From: Hormiphora californensis
Taxonomy: Eukaryota > Ctenophora > Tentaculata > Cydippida > Pleurobrachiidae
Assembly (NCBI GenBank): GCA_020137815.1
Contig: CM035356.1
Span: forward strand, 5,099,753-5,163,752
Direction of reading: 5' to 3'
DNA: 64,000 nt
Shown: in pieces, positions 11,368-22,393 of the stretch
Layout: every line of letters begins with the position of its first letter
How positions within the stretch are numbered: position 1 is the stretch's first letter
Position numbers and translations under genes: made by a program
Notes under the pieces: generated by a model
Told to the model about the DNA's origin: nothing
The model's input: the letters and a program-made list of their open reading frames with translations, nothing else
Databases searched by the model: none

Positions 11368-11689
11368 TACATTCTACGAAGCGATCAAATAAGTTTTTAA
11401 TAAGTTTTAGTTTGAGATATGGATCATGGGAGTTGGGCCGGACAGGAGGGACTGGCGAAGCTTCAAGCTTGACTTTGTTAAACAAAGTTTGTTTTGCAAA
11501 AAGACAAAAACGTTTCGCAAAAAACGGGTTCAGAAATTTTAAAATCTGAGCTCCAATATTTTAGTACGGTGCCGCGCCGCGCATTATGTAATGCGCTTGA
11601 TTTGATTTAAATGACGCTGCATTAATGCGCGGCGTAAGACTTCGAAATTATGAACTTTTTTTTCGAACTTTTCGCTTGGTTTTGCGATT

Positions 11690-11852
11690 TCCAAATGAGG
11701 CCCCTCGGAAATGTTCAAGTCATGCACAATCAAGTCACGCCCACCAATCACAGCTCAGAACGCGCAGAGTGCTTCGCGCGTTCTGCGCTGTGATTGGTGG
11801 GCGTGACTTGATTGTGCATGACTTGAACATTTCCGAGGGGCCTCATTTCGAC
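11690..11852. repeat. 155-bp near-perfect hairpin (MITE-like)
   Basis: Arms of about 70 bp start AATGAGGCCCCTCGGAAATG on the left and return as the complement ending GGCCTCATT, with a short loop near 11770. Each arm contains CCAAT/ATTGG next to GGGCGTGAC. It sits about 330 bp upstream of the homeobox start codon. Confidence 0.85.
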
Positions 11853-11877
11853 AGTTCAGTTTCCGAGGGAAAACGTT

Positions 11878-12132
11878 AAAATCTGGGTGCCTTTCATTGC
11901 TAACAATTCGTAGTTTTGGCGCGCGCGACGGGTTAGGGCTATCCGTTAGGGTCTGGTTAGGGTTTGGTTTGGGGTTATCGGTTAGCGCTATCGATTCTTT
12001 AACTGATACCGTTTAGTTTACTCAAATCGGCCATGTGGTTCCATGGCTATAGCCGTTTGAAAAAAGTCGGTCTAAATATACTCTTTTGGTAGCGCGCACC
12101 TGTAAACAGGCTGCAAGGCACCCAGATTATAA
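11878..12132. mobile_element. Short TIR element with TTAGGG-like repeats
   Basis: The ends AATCTGGGTGCCTT and AAGGCACCCAGATT are inverted. The interior has degenerate GGTTAGGG repeats and CACCTGTAAACAGGC. A related element lies at about 55550-55810 (ends CCTGGGTGTTT and AAACACCCAG). Non-coding. Confidence 0.6.
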
Positions 12133-12164
12133 TCGCGCCCGTTTCCGAGCGGCCAGGAAGATCT

Positions 12165-12425
12165 GTGACAGGCACAAGGAGTGTTACGCTGAAACCTCAA
12201 ACCATGTCCTTCATTCATGAAAAGACACGATTCACACCAGCTGTTTTCTCTACCTCTGGAATCATGGGCGATGAGGCTGATAAACTTTACAAACAAATTG
12301 CCCACCTACTCTCAAAAAAGACCAAACAGTCCTACCCCGATTGCATCCGGTATATCAGACAGAGACTATCTTTCTGCCTGTTAAAAACTCTTATCATTAG
12401 TCTCCGGGGTCATCGTGGCCAGAGC
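12165..12425 (+). mobile_element. Remnant of a retroelement protein tail
   Basis: The frame reads FTPAVFSTSGIMGDEADKLY, then KQIAHLLSKKTKQSYPDCIR and LSFCLLKTLIISLRG. This matches, from memory, a motif (FTPLVFSTSGGMG ... RLSFALLRSAILCIRG) that recurs at the C-terminus of retroelement-type proteins in invertebrate genomes. No other domain is present, so it is a fragment. The assignment is moderate. Confidence 0.5.
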
Positions 12426-12870
12426 CCGAAGAGTTTTAGTGATCGCAATGATATTAACATTTTATACATGATTAAAAACAATAACCAGAATTAATTTATT
12501 ATACCCAATTTATGTACAGATAAGATTGATTTCTATATCCATTTTACTAATTGAACCGGTACCCCGGCTTTCGCAAGCTTATTGAGATCAATACTTGTTG
12601 CGCTTAGGGGCACCAAGGTCCAAGAGAGTAGAGACGTGTGATCCCAGCCAGAGTGGAAGACGTTGACTTTCAAGATACGTGAGCAGAGAGAGGGGGTATG
12701 AGTGTATGAGGGTGTGTTGGTTATTTATTGCTTAATTGAATGTTTTGGTTCAGTTTCCGTCGTCCTATGGTACACCCGCACAGTCGTGTTCCTCTCATTT
12801 TCTCACGTTTCCGTCGCACGTGCCCTCTCGATTGTTGCGATCGTTCCTAACACTTTCACATTTCTTTAGG

Positions 12871-15244
12871 ATGTCGGTTAGCTTTGCGGAGCTACTGCAG
12901 AGTGCTGAACAGCTCAATGCGGACACTGCCAGCTCTACTTCACTACCCCGAGTTCACCGGAATCTCGGACAGATCGCTGAGGCTGGGGAGCGGTTATGGA
13001 TGAAAACTGCTGCCATGGCAACGGACGATAGTGCTGATGTAAAGGCATCCATTCTTCTCGGTTCCCGGGGGTTCGATGTTCCTTCCATGGCACAAAAGAT
13101 GGAAACTTTGAAGACAACGAGTATCGAACCATCAGAAAGTTCATCAGTAACCGATATCACTGGTTTCCTGAAAAGCGAGAGAGAGCAAGCCCTTCTCAGT
13201 GCGATTATTGAGAGTAAGAGTAGCACTATAAAGAGTGCTACCCAGCGACACAGTCAGGCCCTCCAAATGCAGTGGGAAGCTGAGAAGGAGCGAGTTCTAT
13301 CTGCTCTCCTAGGGTCCACTAAAACAGAGGTACATGTACCACTGGATCTCCAACCTCTCTCAGTTAACTCTTCCTTCTGGGGGAAAGATGCTGCGATGGG
13401 CCAGGATGAGGTTTCATATTCTGAGGTTATTAGTAGGAGGAACGAGGCGGTTATTAGCTGGTCGACGGTACCCTCTAATCGATGAGTTTATCCACACAAT
13501 TCAACAGTTTGGGGAGAGCAAGGCGGTGCTGGATTGTTGGGAATTGGTTGAGGTCCTCGTTAACAGTGTCTCATTCGACGACCCTGCTCTTCGCTTCAAA
13601 CCCACAAACACAATGGATCTTCTCAGGAAGTCTGTAGAATATCTGGAGCGTGGATTTGTTCAGTTCGTCCAGACTACTATCTGTGGTCAGTTGGAGGTAG
13701 CAGAACTAGGTGGGGTGCCTGGTGTAATGGAGTTAGCGAGCAGTTACCTCTCAGTTCGCAGTCAGGAGGTTTCAGTATGGGGTTTAGTGTTCGTCTGTCT
13801 GAGATGTGGGTCTCCTGCTGCTGCTCTGAAAGTTCTACAAGATGACGGATACGAGGGTGAAATCGAGACTATTTTAGAGAACTGGGCGAACCTCTCTCAA
13901 CCCACTGCTGCGCGAGATAAGGTCCGGCAGTTGTACTATGGTGGTGTTAACGGGTGTGGAGACCCCTATAAGAGGCTGGTATTTAGCATCCTGGGTGGGT
14001 GTGATATTGAGAGGAGACATGGTGATATCCTGTCAACTGTCCAGGATTACATCTGGTTGAAACTCGTGCACGTGCTGACTTGTCATGGTGCGGGGCGAGA
14101 TTTCAGGTCGAACAAGGACAAGGTAACACTATCTGAGGTGCAGGAGCATGTACTAAAAGAGTATGGTGAGAACCACTTTAGCTCTCTAAACAGCCCCTAC
14201 CTGTACGCTCTTGTTCTCCTGTTGACGGGACTCTACGAGAGTGCTATAGAGGTATTGTACAGAGGTGAAGAGAGTAGAGCTAACGCCATCCATCTAGCTC
14301 TTACTCTCCACTCTCACGGTCTCCTAAACATCTCCCTCTCACCACACCTCCCTATTCTGAGTGAGAGTGATGAAGACCCCACACCACACCGCCGTCTCAA
14401 TCTGTGCCGGATTGTTATTGGCTACACTCGCAAGTTCGCCTGTTCCAGTCCTACCAGTGCCCTCAATTACTACTACCTTCTACACGGTATACAGAACGAG
14501 GAAGGGGAGGACATGTTCGCAGTGTGTATTGCAGACCTAATCCAAGAGAGCAAGGAGTATAGAACCCTACTGGGGTACCTGGATACTACAGGGAGGAAGA
14601 CTAAGGGGGCCATTGATAGGTTTAATGTGAACCATTCTCTTATTATCTGTACCGTGGCTGAGGCTGCTGAGAAGAGGGGGTGTTGGGAGGAAGCTGTCAC
14701 ACTATACGAGCTAGCTTCTAATTATGAGAAAGTTTTGGAGATATTGATTGAAGAGCTATCTAGACGGTTCATGAGTAACGATAAAGGACACGAGCATGTT
14801 CACCAGATAGCATGTGATGTGGAGAAGAGAGCACATCACGTCTCCCTCCGTAAACAGTTCCTACTCCTGCTGGATCTCTACCAGTTCCATAATCTTTACC
14901 ACGCAGGAAAGTTAGAGGAGGCCCTAGATGTGATAACTAAACTACAACTAGTACCCCTCTCTCAAGATGCGATCAGTCACCGGATTCAAGGATTCAAATC
15001 ATTTAGCGACGAACTGAGGAGGTGTGTTCCTGATATATTGATCATGGTGATGTCCATCCTAAACAAGATGTACCGTGGTGCTAGCCAGAACTCGACTAGT
15101 TTCTATGGGGGCCAGAACAAACAGGCTCAACAGATCCGAGACCAGGCTAAGGTAGTGATGAGATTCGCTGGGATGTTGCCCTACAGCATGCCAGGTGATA
15201 CACACGCACAGCTTTCCTTACTAGACGCCCCAATGAGGTACTGA
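12871..15244 (+). CDS. NUP93: Nucleoporin Nup93, with an apparent frameshift
   Basis: Scaffold nucleoporin of the inner ring of the nuclear pore complex (Nic96 family). The start MSVSFAELLQSAEQLNADTA matches the family, where FGELLQQAEQL is followed by ERNL and DVKASVLLGSRG. Later segments also match: QAELGGVPG-type, DPYKRLVFSILGGCD, DYIWLKL, YGENHFSSLNSPYLYALVLL, NLCRIVIGYTRKF, DRFN, LLLDLYQFHNLYHAGKLEEA, MRFAGMLPYSMPGDTHAQL. About 790 residues versus 819 in human, apparently without coding introns; TTTCTTTAG|G before the ATG suggests a 5' UTR intron. The frame changes by one base near 13460-13475, between ...NEAVIS and YPLIDEF: one extra base restores colinearity with human. It is either a sequencing/assembly error, a real mutation, or a 47-nt GT-AG intron (about 13450-13496) that would remove 15 otherwise alignable residues. 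Confidence 0.92.
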
Positions 15245-15304
15245 ATCACGTGACACAATGAGGTACTGAATCACGTGACACAATGAGGTACTGAATCACG
15301 TGAC
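15231..15304. repeat. Triplicated NUP93 stop-codon region
   Basis: A 25-bp unit (AATGAGGTACTGAATCACGT and five more bases) occurs three times in direct tandem. The first copy carries the last codons and TGA of NUP93, and the other two extend the 3' UTR. Confidence 0.9.
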
Positions 15305-15694
15305 TGTGATGTCATCAAGGCGCCCAATGACACGTGACGTCACCACGTGTCACCACTGAGAGATATATTTGACATGCAACGGTTTTCTTTTTACTCGTCC
15401 CACACTCTCTATTCTGCTGTGTTCTGGACAATCTTCAACAACGCTCTCCCGGTTTTACAAATGACACTTTTTTAACTCTCTCTATCCCCGTGTTGCTGTT
15501 GTTGTACCGTTGCGGCATCTTCTTAAAGATTTAAATATTTTTGTTTCATTATTGGAAATTTAAGATTAAACTTTTGTGTTTGTTCTCATCTCCCTATCCT
15601 CAACACCTGTCCCCTTATTGTATACCTGGTACCTAGCAAATCCTGCAATTGATTCCCCCTAACACTATATCCCTGTCCCCTATTTGATATTATT

Positions 15695-16012
15695 GCACCA
15701 TTCAGTATCTCACCTCTCTCCTCTCTTTGTAGTGTACCCCCAGCAGTACCTCACCTCTCTCCTCTATATTTGTAGTGTACCCCCAGCAGTACCTCACCTC
15801 TCTCCTCTCTATTTGTAGTGTAACCCATTCAGTATCTCACCTCTTCCCCCTCTCTATTTGTAGTGTACCCCATTCAGTATCTGATATCTCTCCCCTCTCT
15901 ATTTGTAGTGTACCCCCAGCAGTATCTCACCTCTCTCCTCTCTATTTGTAGTGTACCCCCAGCAGTATCTCACCTCTTCCCCCTCTCTATCCTCTAGTGT
16001 ACCCCAAGTACC
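15695..16012. repeat. Repeated acceptor-like units before TXNDC9
   Basis: Six or seven units of about 60 bp share CTCACCTCTCTCCTCTCTAT, then TTGTAG|TGTACCCC. The final unit ends CCTCTAG|TGTACCCC directly upstream of the TXNDC9 start codon at 16019. The array therefore looks like repeated copies of a 5' UTR splice acceptor with a polypyrimidine tract. Confidence 0.75.
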
Positions 16013-16018
16013 AGAATC

Positions 16019-19000
16019 ATGGCACATCACACACAGCAAGCAGCACAACAGGAAATGATGAACAGGATGGTAGCTGGAGCCGTCGAGGCGATGGAGGCTA
16101 CTGTTGACAAGGTCAGTACCCCAAATATATGGGCATTATATGACGTCATTAGCTGATTGAAGATGACTCCCTTCATTATCAATTGAAGAATAGAAGAACC
16201 AGAAACTGATATCTCACTATCTCCCCCTCTCACTGTATCCTTATCTCCCCCTCCCTATCCCCCACGTCTCACTATCTCCCCCCCCTCCCACATCTCACTA
16301 CCACCCCCTCCCGTCCCCTCTCACTATCTCCCCTTTCACTCTTTCTCTCCATCTCTCACTATCTCTTCCCTCCCAGGAACTGGAGAAATATGAGAAAATG
16401 GACGAGGATGACCTGGAAGCTATCAGGGAAAAACGACTCAAACAAATGCAGAAATTACAGGTTAGATATCCCCGATTTCCTCAAACATGGGTCCAATTAA
16501 ATACCATATCCAACATGTATAATAATACGTCTTTGTTTGACACAGAACTACAAACATCCACCTTATATCTTGATTCCTTGCCCTGATAAATGATAATCAC
16601 CACACAACCCCCCCCCCCCCCCTAAATGATAATCACCACACAACACCCCCCCTCTACTTGCAGGAGAAGAAGCAGGAGTATAAGAACCTTGGACACGGAA
16701 CCTACGACACTATCACAAATGAGAAGGAATTCTTTGAAATCAGCAAGAAAAGTGATCGGGTCGTGTGTGCCTTCTACATTGACACATCATTCCGGTAATA
16801 ATAGCCGGGAAACTAATTAATTTTAGAGGGGTATTGGGATTACATTCAATTGGTTTTAGGGCCGTTTAGGGGGGATTATTGGTTATTGGAATCTGATTTC
16901 TGAATCTAACTTTAATAAGGGGATTTTAGTAAAAAAAGGGCCAAGTTTTCAGCAAAATTTTTAACAAGCTAATTTTTTCACCAATAGGTCCGGATAGGTG
17001 TCTAGTATCACCAAAAAAAAGTACACGATAATCGGAAGTGCGCACGCGCGCTGAGCGCGCAAGAAGTAAACACATGTAAATACATGTATTTCTAGCCTGG
17101 CACGAAAACCCAAAAACCATCTTAGGAGACGAGTAGAGAAAAAATCAAGGGCACTAGATTGTGTAGCGTCCTCGCATTAGTGGGGGTAGGTGCTGGAATT
17201 AAGTCTCTATCTCATCTGGTTAATTAGATAATTGGATAAATAGATATGCGCATAACCGTATTTTGGCTATATGGCTATAGCCACTTAGGAATGGTTTAGA
17301 GACTTTTCATTGGTGCCATTTTGTTCAGAAAAAAATTTCAATCTAAGAGTTGTGGAAAAATTTAGAGCCTATCTCTTACCGTTTTGGCGTTATTTGCGGT
17401 CAAAGTATGCCAAATCAGCCGAAAATGCCAAAAAATTAGTTAATTGGCCTTCTTTGACCGCAAATTACGCCAAAACGGTAAGAGATAGGCTCTAAATTTT
17501 TCCACAACTCTTAGATTGAATTTTTTTTCTGAACAAAATGGCACCAATGAAAAGTCTCTAAACCATTCCTAAGTGGCTATAGCCATATAGCCAAAATACG
17601 GTTATGCGCATATCTATTTATCCAATTATCTAATTAACCAGATGAGATAGAGACTTAATTCCAGCACCTACCCCCACTAATGCGAGGACGCTACACAATC
17701 TAGTGCCCTTGATTTTTTCTCTACTCGTCTCCTAAGATGGTTTTTGGGTTTTCGTGCCAGGCTAGAAATACATGTATTTACATGTGTTTACTTCTTGCGC
17801 GCTCAGCGCGCGTGCGCACTTCCGATTATCGTGTACTTTTTTTTGGTGATACTAGACACCTATCCGGACCTATTGGTGAAGAAATTAGCTTGTTAAAAAT
17901 TTTGCTGAAAAAATATACTAAAATTCCCTAACTACTTGTTGTCCCTACCATTTGGTTACAATCCCTCCCTCACTCAGATGCAAGATTGTAGATAAGCATA
18001 TGACTGACCTGTGTCTCAAGCATTTTGAGGCCCGGTTCATCAGGCTCAATGCCGAGAAGGCTCCCTTCCTGGCTGAGAGGCTGAAGATTAAGGTTATGCC
18101 TACCATTCTCCTGGTCAAGGATTCTAACGTTATCGACAGGTAATTGAAACGTTAATACGACAACCAAGTTGGTTGGTTGGTTGGTTGGTTAGAGCGGTTG
18201 GTACTGTTTGGAGCCATATTTAGAGGCTCTCAGGTTGACCATGAGAGGCTTCCCAGTTTTGGGATTTGCCACCGCTGGGGGGGTTAGAAGTGCACGTGGG
18301 TGAATTTTGCAGTACATTGCTGCACGCATTTGGGTGAAGGACTTGAGTACCACCGAGAGGTCGAGTTGCCATGGGGCGTCTCGGTGGGTTTGTGGTGAAG
18401 AGTATTTGACCGGGGTCCCCCGTGAGGGTGATGAGGGGGGTGGGGGCACCCGGTTACTTTCTTCACTTCCTTCCCCATTGGGTCATCTCTCAGTTTGTTT
18501 CCCCTAGTTTGTTCGTCTCTTTTATGAATTCTTTGAAAATTTTTACTGTACCGCTCCAACTGTTGCGAATTGCTGTGATGTGGTCTGTGTAGCTGGCGCC
18601 TTCGAAGATTGAGTGTCTTTTCATCTGCATTACTGGGCATCTAGTGATTATGTGATTTACAGTTTCGTCCTCCTCCTCGCATAGTCGGCATAAGTTTGTA
18701 TTTGACTTTCCTATCTTGTGTAGATAGTGGTTTGTCGGTGCATGACCCGTGATCAGCTGTGTTATTATGCTTCTGCTTGCCCTTTGGTGAATTTTGGTTG
18801 TGTTTGGCTCCTGTTTTTTGTATTCGTAAATTTGGTAATTTCCATCTGCTCCTATGAATGATTTTTCTTTGTTTGCATACATCCTCTTCGTGTATTTTCC
18901 TCCATTGTTTTCGAATAGCTGTATCCCGGTGCCCGAATTTTCAAAATTTTAGATAAATACGATTTTCAAAAGTCAAATATGCTGCCAACTTTGTCCCAAA

Positions 19001-21628
19001 AATCGACGATTTTGCTGCCTAGTAAAATAAATGTCTAGAAAGTTTTTAGAAATCATTTATAAATCATTTGTAAAGTTTGAAAAAATTTAAAAGAATTCTC
19101 CCACCCGGGCCCGGTCGGGATTCGAACTCGTGCTGCCGGCAGCACGGATCTATCTTAATTAAGCTAAATACGTGCTGCCTCATGCTGCCTTCCATATCAT
19201 GCTAAGTTTTACCGTTTTTCCCCGTTTATCGGTTTAGGCACTTGTTTATCGATACTGTGGATGTCCCTGCACCGAATATTACCAAATTGGATGGGTAGAA
19301 GGGCGGAAATAGCCAAAAAATCGGTAAATAATGGTACCCGAGGCAGCAGAAGGATTAAGAAAATTTGTGACGTTCAATTTGTTTATTTCCTTCATATTCG
19401 TGTTTGGAATACTTCTTCGAATATAATAGCCGGAAAAGTAAAACTGATATTGCATAAAATGAGACTAAATTTTCTATGTAAATATGGGGTAAATTTGTGC
19501 TGCCTGTGCTGCCTCCACTCTGACGCGTGAGGCCCGGGTTCGATTCCCGGCCGATCCCGGGTGGGACACTTTTTAAAAACTTTTTAAATGATTTATAGAG
19601 ATTAAGCCCTGGCCCCCAGTACATTTATTACTGCCGATAGCGATATTTATTGAACTGCTGACTACTAGGCAGCTTGTCCAATATGCTGCCTCGCCTTTAA
19701 TTTGCTGCCAAATTAAGGGCATTACTCTCTTGGGTATTTGCAATATCTGGGCACCGGGAGCTGTATAGTGGTTTTTTTGGCCTTTTGCTTGAGTATTTTA
19801 GTTATATGACTCATTGGTGTTGGACATGTTCTCAACACTCCTAATTTTGTACCATTTTTCGCTAATTCGTCTGCTATTTCATTTCCTTCATGGCCTTTGT
19901 GTGCCTTTGTCCATCTTATTCTTACTTTGTTGTTTATGGCTAGGGTGTTTAGGTTTTCAGTGCACTCCATCACTGTCTTGTGCCTTACTATCGTTTTGGT
20001 TAGTGCTTTTATTGCCGCTTGACTATCCACCCATATGTTTATTTTCTCTCCCCTTTGGTCTTCTTCTAACAATATTTTAGCCGCTTCTGTTATGGCAACT
20101 ACTTCTGCTTGGAATACTGTTGCTGTGTCTGGGAGTTTGAAGCATTTTCTGCCGATCTCTATTCCATTCTTTTCTATGTATACTCCACTTCCCGTCTCTC
20201 CGTCCTCATTCTTTGATCCGTCTGTGTAGCATTGTACTGGTTCGCTTCTACCCGTTTCATCTTCAACTACTTTTGTATATCCTAGCGAATTTTCAGGGAC
20301 CGTATTGGTGAACGCAGTGTCCAGGTTTAGTGTCGGTGGTGCCGTGTCTATTTGTTGGTTGCCTATACACTGTAGTATATTTGCGGCTATGTTTGTGTGT
20401 CCTTTGTAATTGGGTATTTCTCTGGTCCATTGTCCTTCGTTTTTCAGTTTTGTTATGGTTTTCGCAGCAACCATTTTCAGGTGTTCTACTATATCGATGG
20501 TGTCCGTGAGAATGTTTAGATCTGCCGTCGCTGTTGTGGTTAGTGCTCCAGTTACCATTTTTAGTGCCTTCCCTTGTATGCTTCTCAGTTCGTTTGCTGT
20601 CTTTTTGGAGTTCAATGCGGCATTAGTTATTTCTATGCCGTATTCTAGATTAGGTCTAACTACCGCGGTGTAGATCCATTCTGCTATTTTGGGTGTAATG
20701 CCCCATTGCTTCCCTACTGCTGTTCTGGTCCTCCCGAGTACTTGTTTGGCCTTCCTGGCTGCATTTTCGAATTGCGCCTTGAAGTTAAGCTTTTTGTCCA
20801 GTATTATCCCTAGCAACCTGGCTTGGGGGCTCGCTTTAATTCTTGTCTCTTCTATTGTTATACTTGGGTTTGGGGCTTTCCTTCTCCTTGTAAAGAGGAC
20901 TAGTACTGTTTTGCTTGCACTTAGCTTTAGTCCTTGTGATTTGCACCATTCGTTTATGTACGTTGCCGTTTTTTGCATCCTTTGTTTCATTATCTTGATA
21001 TCATTTCAAGTTGGTACTACAGTTGTTGCTGTGTTCCGTAGGACCGTTTATTTTATTTCAAATCATCATTTTCTTGAAAAAACCACCGAGGGACAATATC
21101 TATGGGACAACCTAATATTTTCCTTTATCTCTCCCAGGGGTTTATCCAGTTTAAAACACCCCCCCCCCCATTTTAAAACCGTTATTTTCAGGATAACTGG
21201 TTTTGATGATCTGGGTAACACTGATAACTTCCCTACCTCCCTATTGGAATGGAGAATCGCACAAAACAAAGTCATCAACTACTCAGGTACAGTACTTAAC
21301 TGTCTTGAGGCTACACTTAGTTAGTTATTATATAGAACTCCCTCTGTATATTAGTACACGGAATCCTTTCTTCTGCGTGTGCAGTAGTTCCGGGGGGGGG
21401 GGGGGGTTCAGAGTTACCAATTTATCTAGATCCGGTCTGCCCTAATTTGTACACTACTCTCTCTCTTGGAACCAGCTATTCCCCAACCACCCCTAATAAC
21501 ATGCTATATCTATCTCAGGAGACCTGACAAGGCCACCAGTTGATGAGGTAAAAGAGAAAAAGAAGGTTGTAATTCAGAGGAATTTGAGACAGGAGGAACA
21601 TTCTAGCGACAGCGAGTTAGACGACTAA
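16019..21628 (+). CDS. TXNDC9: Thioredoxin domain-containing protein 9
   Basis: Phosducin-like/thioredoxin-fold protein that modulates the CCT chaperonin in tubulin and actin folding (family knowledge). Exons: 16019-16111, 16377-16460, 16664-16794, 17978-18139, 21192-21286 and 21519-21628, all GT-AG with continuous phase; 224 residues versus 226 in human. Family matches: DEDDLEAIREKRLKQMQK, GHGTYDTITNEKEFFE, VVCAFYIDTSFRCKIVDKH, FIRLNAEKAPFLAERLKIKV, TGFDDLGNTDNFPT, LEWRI, NYSGDLTRPP and the acidic tail SSDSELDD. The position of the usual thioredoxin CxxC is FRCKI with one Cys, as is normal for this subfamily. Intron 3 contains a 1-kb foldback and intron 4 an antisense LINE. Confidence 0.95.
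16919..17932. mobile_element. 1-kb foldback (long palindrome) in TXNDC9 intron 3
   Basis: Left arm about 16930-17415 and right arm about 17450-17925 are near-perfect reverse complements around a centre near 17430. The arms include AACAAGCTAATTTTTTCACC, GCGCACGCGCGCTGAGCGCG and a CTATATGGCTATAG motif. The outer end GGGAATTTTAGTA also occurs in the centre of the foldback at 34390, so the two share a family. No coding capacity; open frames of 60-65 residues in the arms are mirror copies. Confidence 0.88.
18167..20996 (-). mobile_element. 5'-truncated LINE with RNase H (split by an insertion)
   Basis: Minus-strand non-LTR retrotransposon inside TXNDC9 intron 4. The frame 20990-19722 begins in the RT thumb (SASKTVLVLFTRRRK ... 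LLGIILDKKLNF ... RPNLEYG). It continues through a complete RNase H domain with YTDGS, FQAEVVAITEAAK, WVDSQAAIKAL and KGHEGNEIADELAK, the four acidic/His catalytic sites. After the insert, 18882-18490 carries CRLCEEEDETVNHIITRC, a CxxC..HxxxxC knuckle typical of the LINE C-terminus. The 3' end is an (AACC)n tail at about 18167-18190. Domain order suits the I/ingi-type RNase H-bearing LINEs. EN and most of RT are missing. Confidence 0.85.
18925..19758. mobile_element. 834-bp TIR element with 8-bp target duplication (hAT-like)
   Basis: Perfect 10-bp terminal inverted repeats CCCGGTGCCC / GGGCACCGGG are flanked by identical AGCTGTAT at 18917-18924 and 19759-19766. An 8-bp duplication fits the hAT superfamily. 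It interrupts the LINE coding frame, and removal with one target copy restores that frame, so it is younger than the LINE. The interior is AT-rich, has many GCTGCC motifs, and carries two tRNA B-box-like segments in opposite orientation (TTCGAATCCCG on minus near 19120; GGGTTCGATTCCC on plus near 19538). No transposase. Confidence 0.85.
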
Positions 21629-22390
21629 CAACACCCCGCCCTATTTCACTACTACTTTTTTATTTGATCTGCTTGCCCCTCTCTGTACAGTACTATTGAG
21701 ATATATCTGTGTGTATGTGTATGTATTTTTTCACGGTGCTTGCTTTTTTCCCAAAAACTCCAAAATATCGCCTATTGATTCTCATTGTGTGTAGCAACGG
21801 TAATTGGGGCTGGAGGGCGCGCAGTAGAAACAACAAACAAAGTGGGTGTTGTCAGCACAGTGTACCGCCGAGCCGCGCACTACGAGTGTAGTATTGGAGA
21901 TGGGTCAGGTGTGAAATGTGTGTAGAATGTATATCGGACATATACATTGGTATACATTTGGTTCCTAGAGGTGACATTTAGGTATCTTGATGTTAGGGAA
22001 AGTGCAGGACTTCGTTTGCCCTTCCTCATTCAATGGTCTCTATTTTGAAACGCGGACACTATTTCTGTTCAGCTTCCCATTTCCATCGCTTGCTTGTCAC
22101 ACTCACCACACCTAGCAACACATTCAGCGCTGGAAAGTGCCGTCTCTCTCACTGCACACTGCACAGCTCTGCGCTTGCACGTACGTTCCTGCCGCGCGCA
22201 CTAAAAATTCGTGGGTTGAGTAGTCACACGAAGCCCTTTCAATAGCGCGCGCGCACTAGCAATAAGCAGACCCACCCGTGTTAACATATGGAGGGGGTCT
22301 ACTTGCTGACTTGGGTGAGAGAAACGGCACATTCCAGCGAAGTAATAGTAAAAACACGATTTATTTTGGGGTAAAAATTAAGTAAAAGTC
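21629..22390. other. Convergent intergenic region of TXNDC9 and RPS27
   Basis: The 3' flanks of TXNDC9 (plus) and RPS27 (minus) meet here. Contains GC-rich patches such as GCGCGCGCGCACTAGC near 22245. No gene recognised. Confidence 0.4.
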
Positions 22391-22393
22391 CAT

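Noticed and set aside
13455-13485. SalI-KpnI-ClaI-like site cluster (GTCGACGGTACC ... ATCGAT) suggesting vector polylinker
   Set aside because: Flanking sequence is continuous NUP93 coding DNA and only about 11 bases match a cloning vector linker; coincidence is more likely. It coincides with the frame break, so reads should be checked there.
19095-19560. tRNA genes
   Set aside because: Good B boxes, but no complete cloverleaf or acceptor stem could be built; treated as tRNA-like parts of a transposon.
20689-21324. 211-codon plus-strand open frame
   Set aside because: Most of it is the antisense shadow of the minus-strand LINE, and its end overlaps TXNDC9 exon 5 in a different frame.
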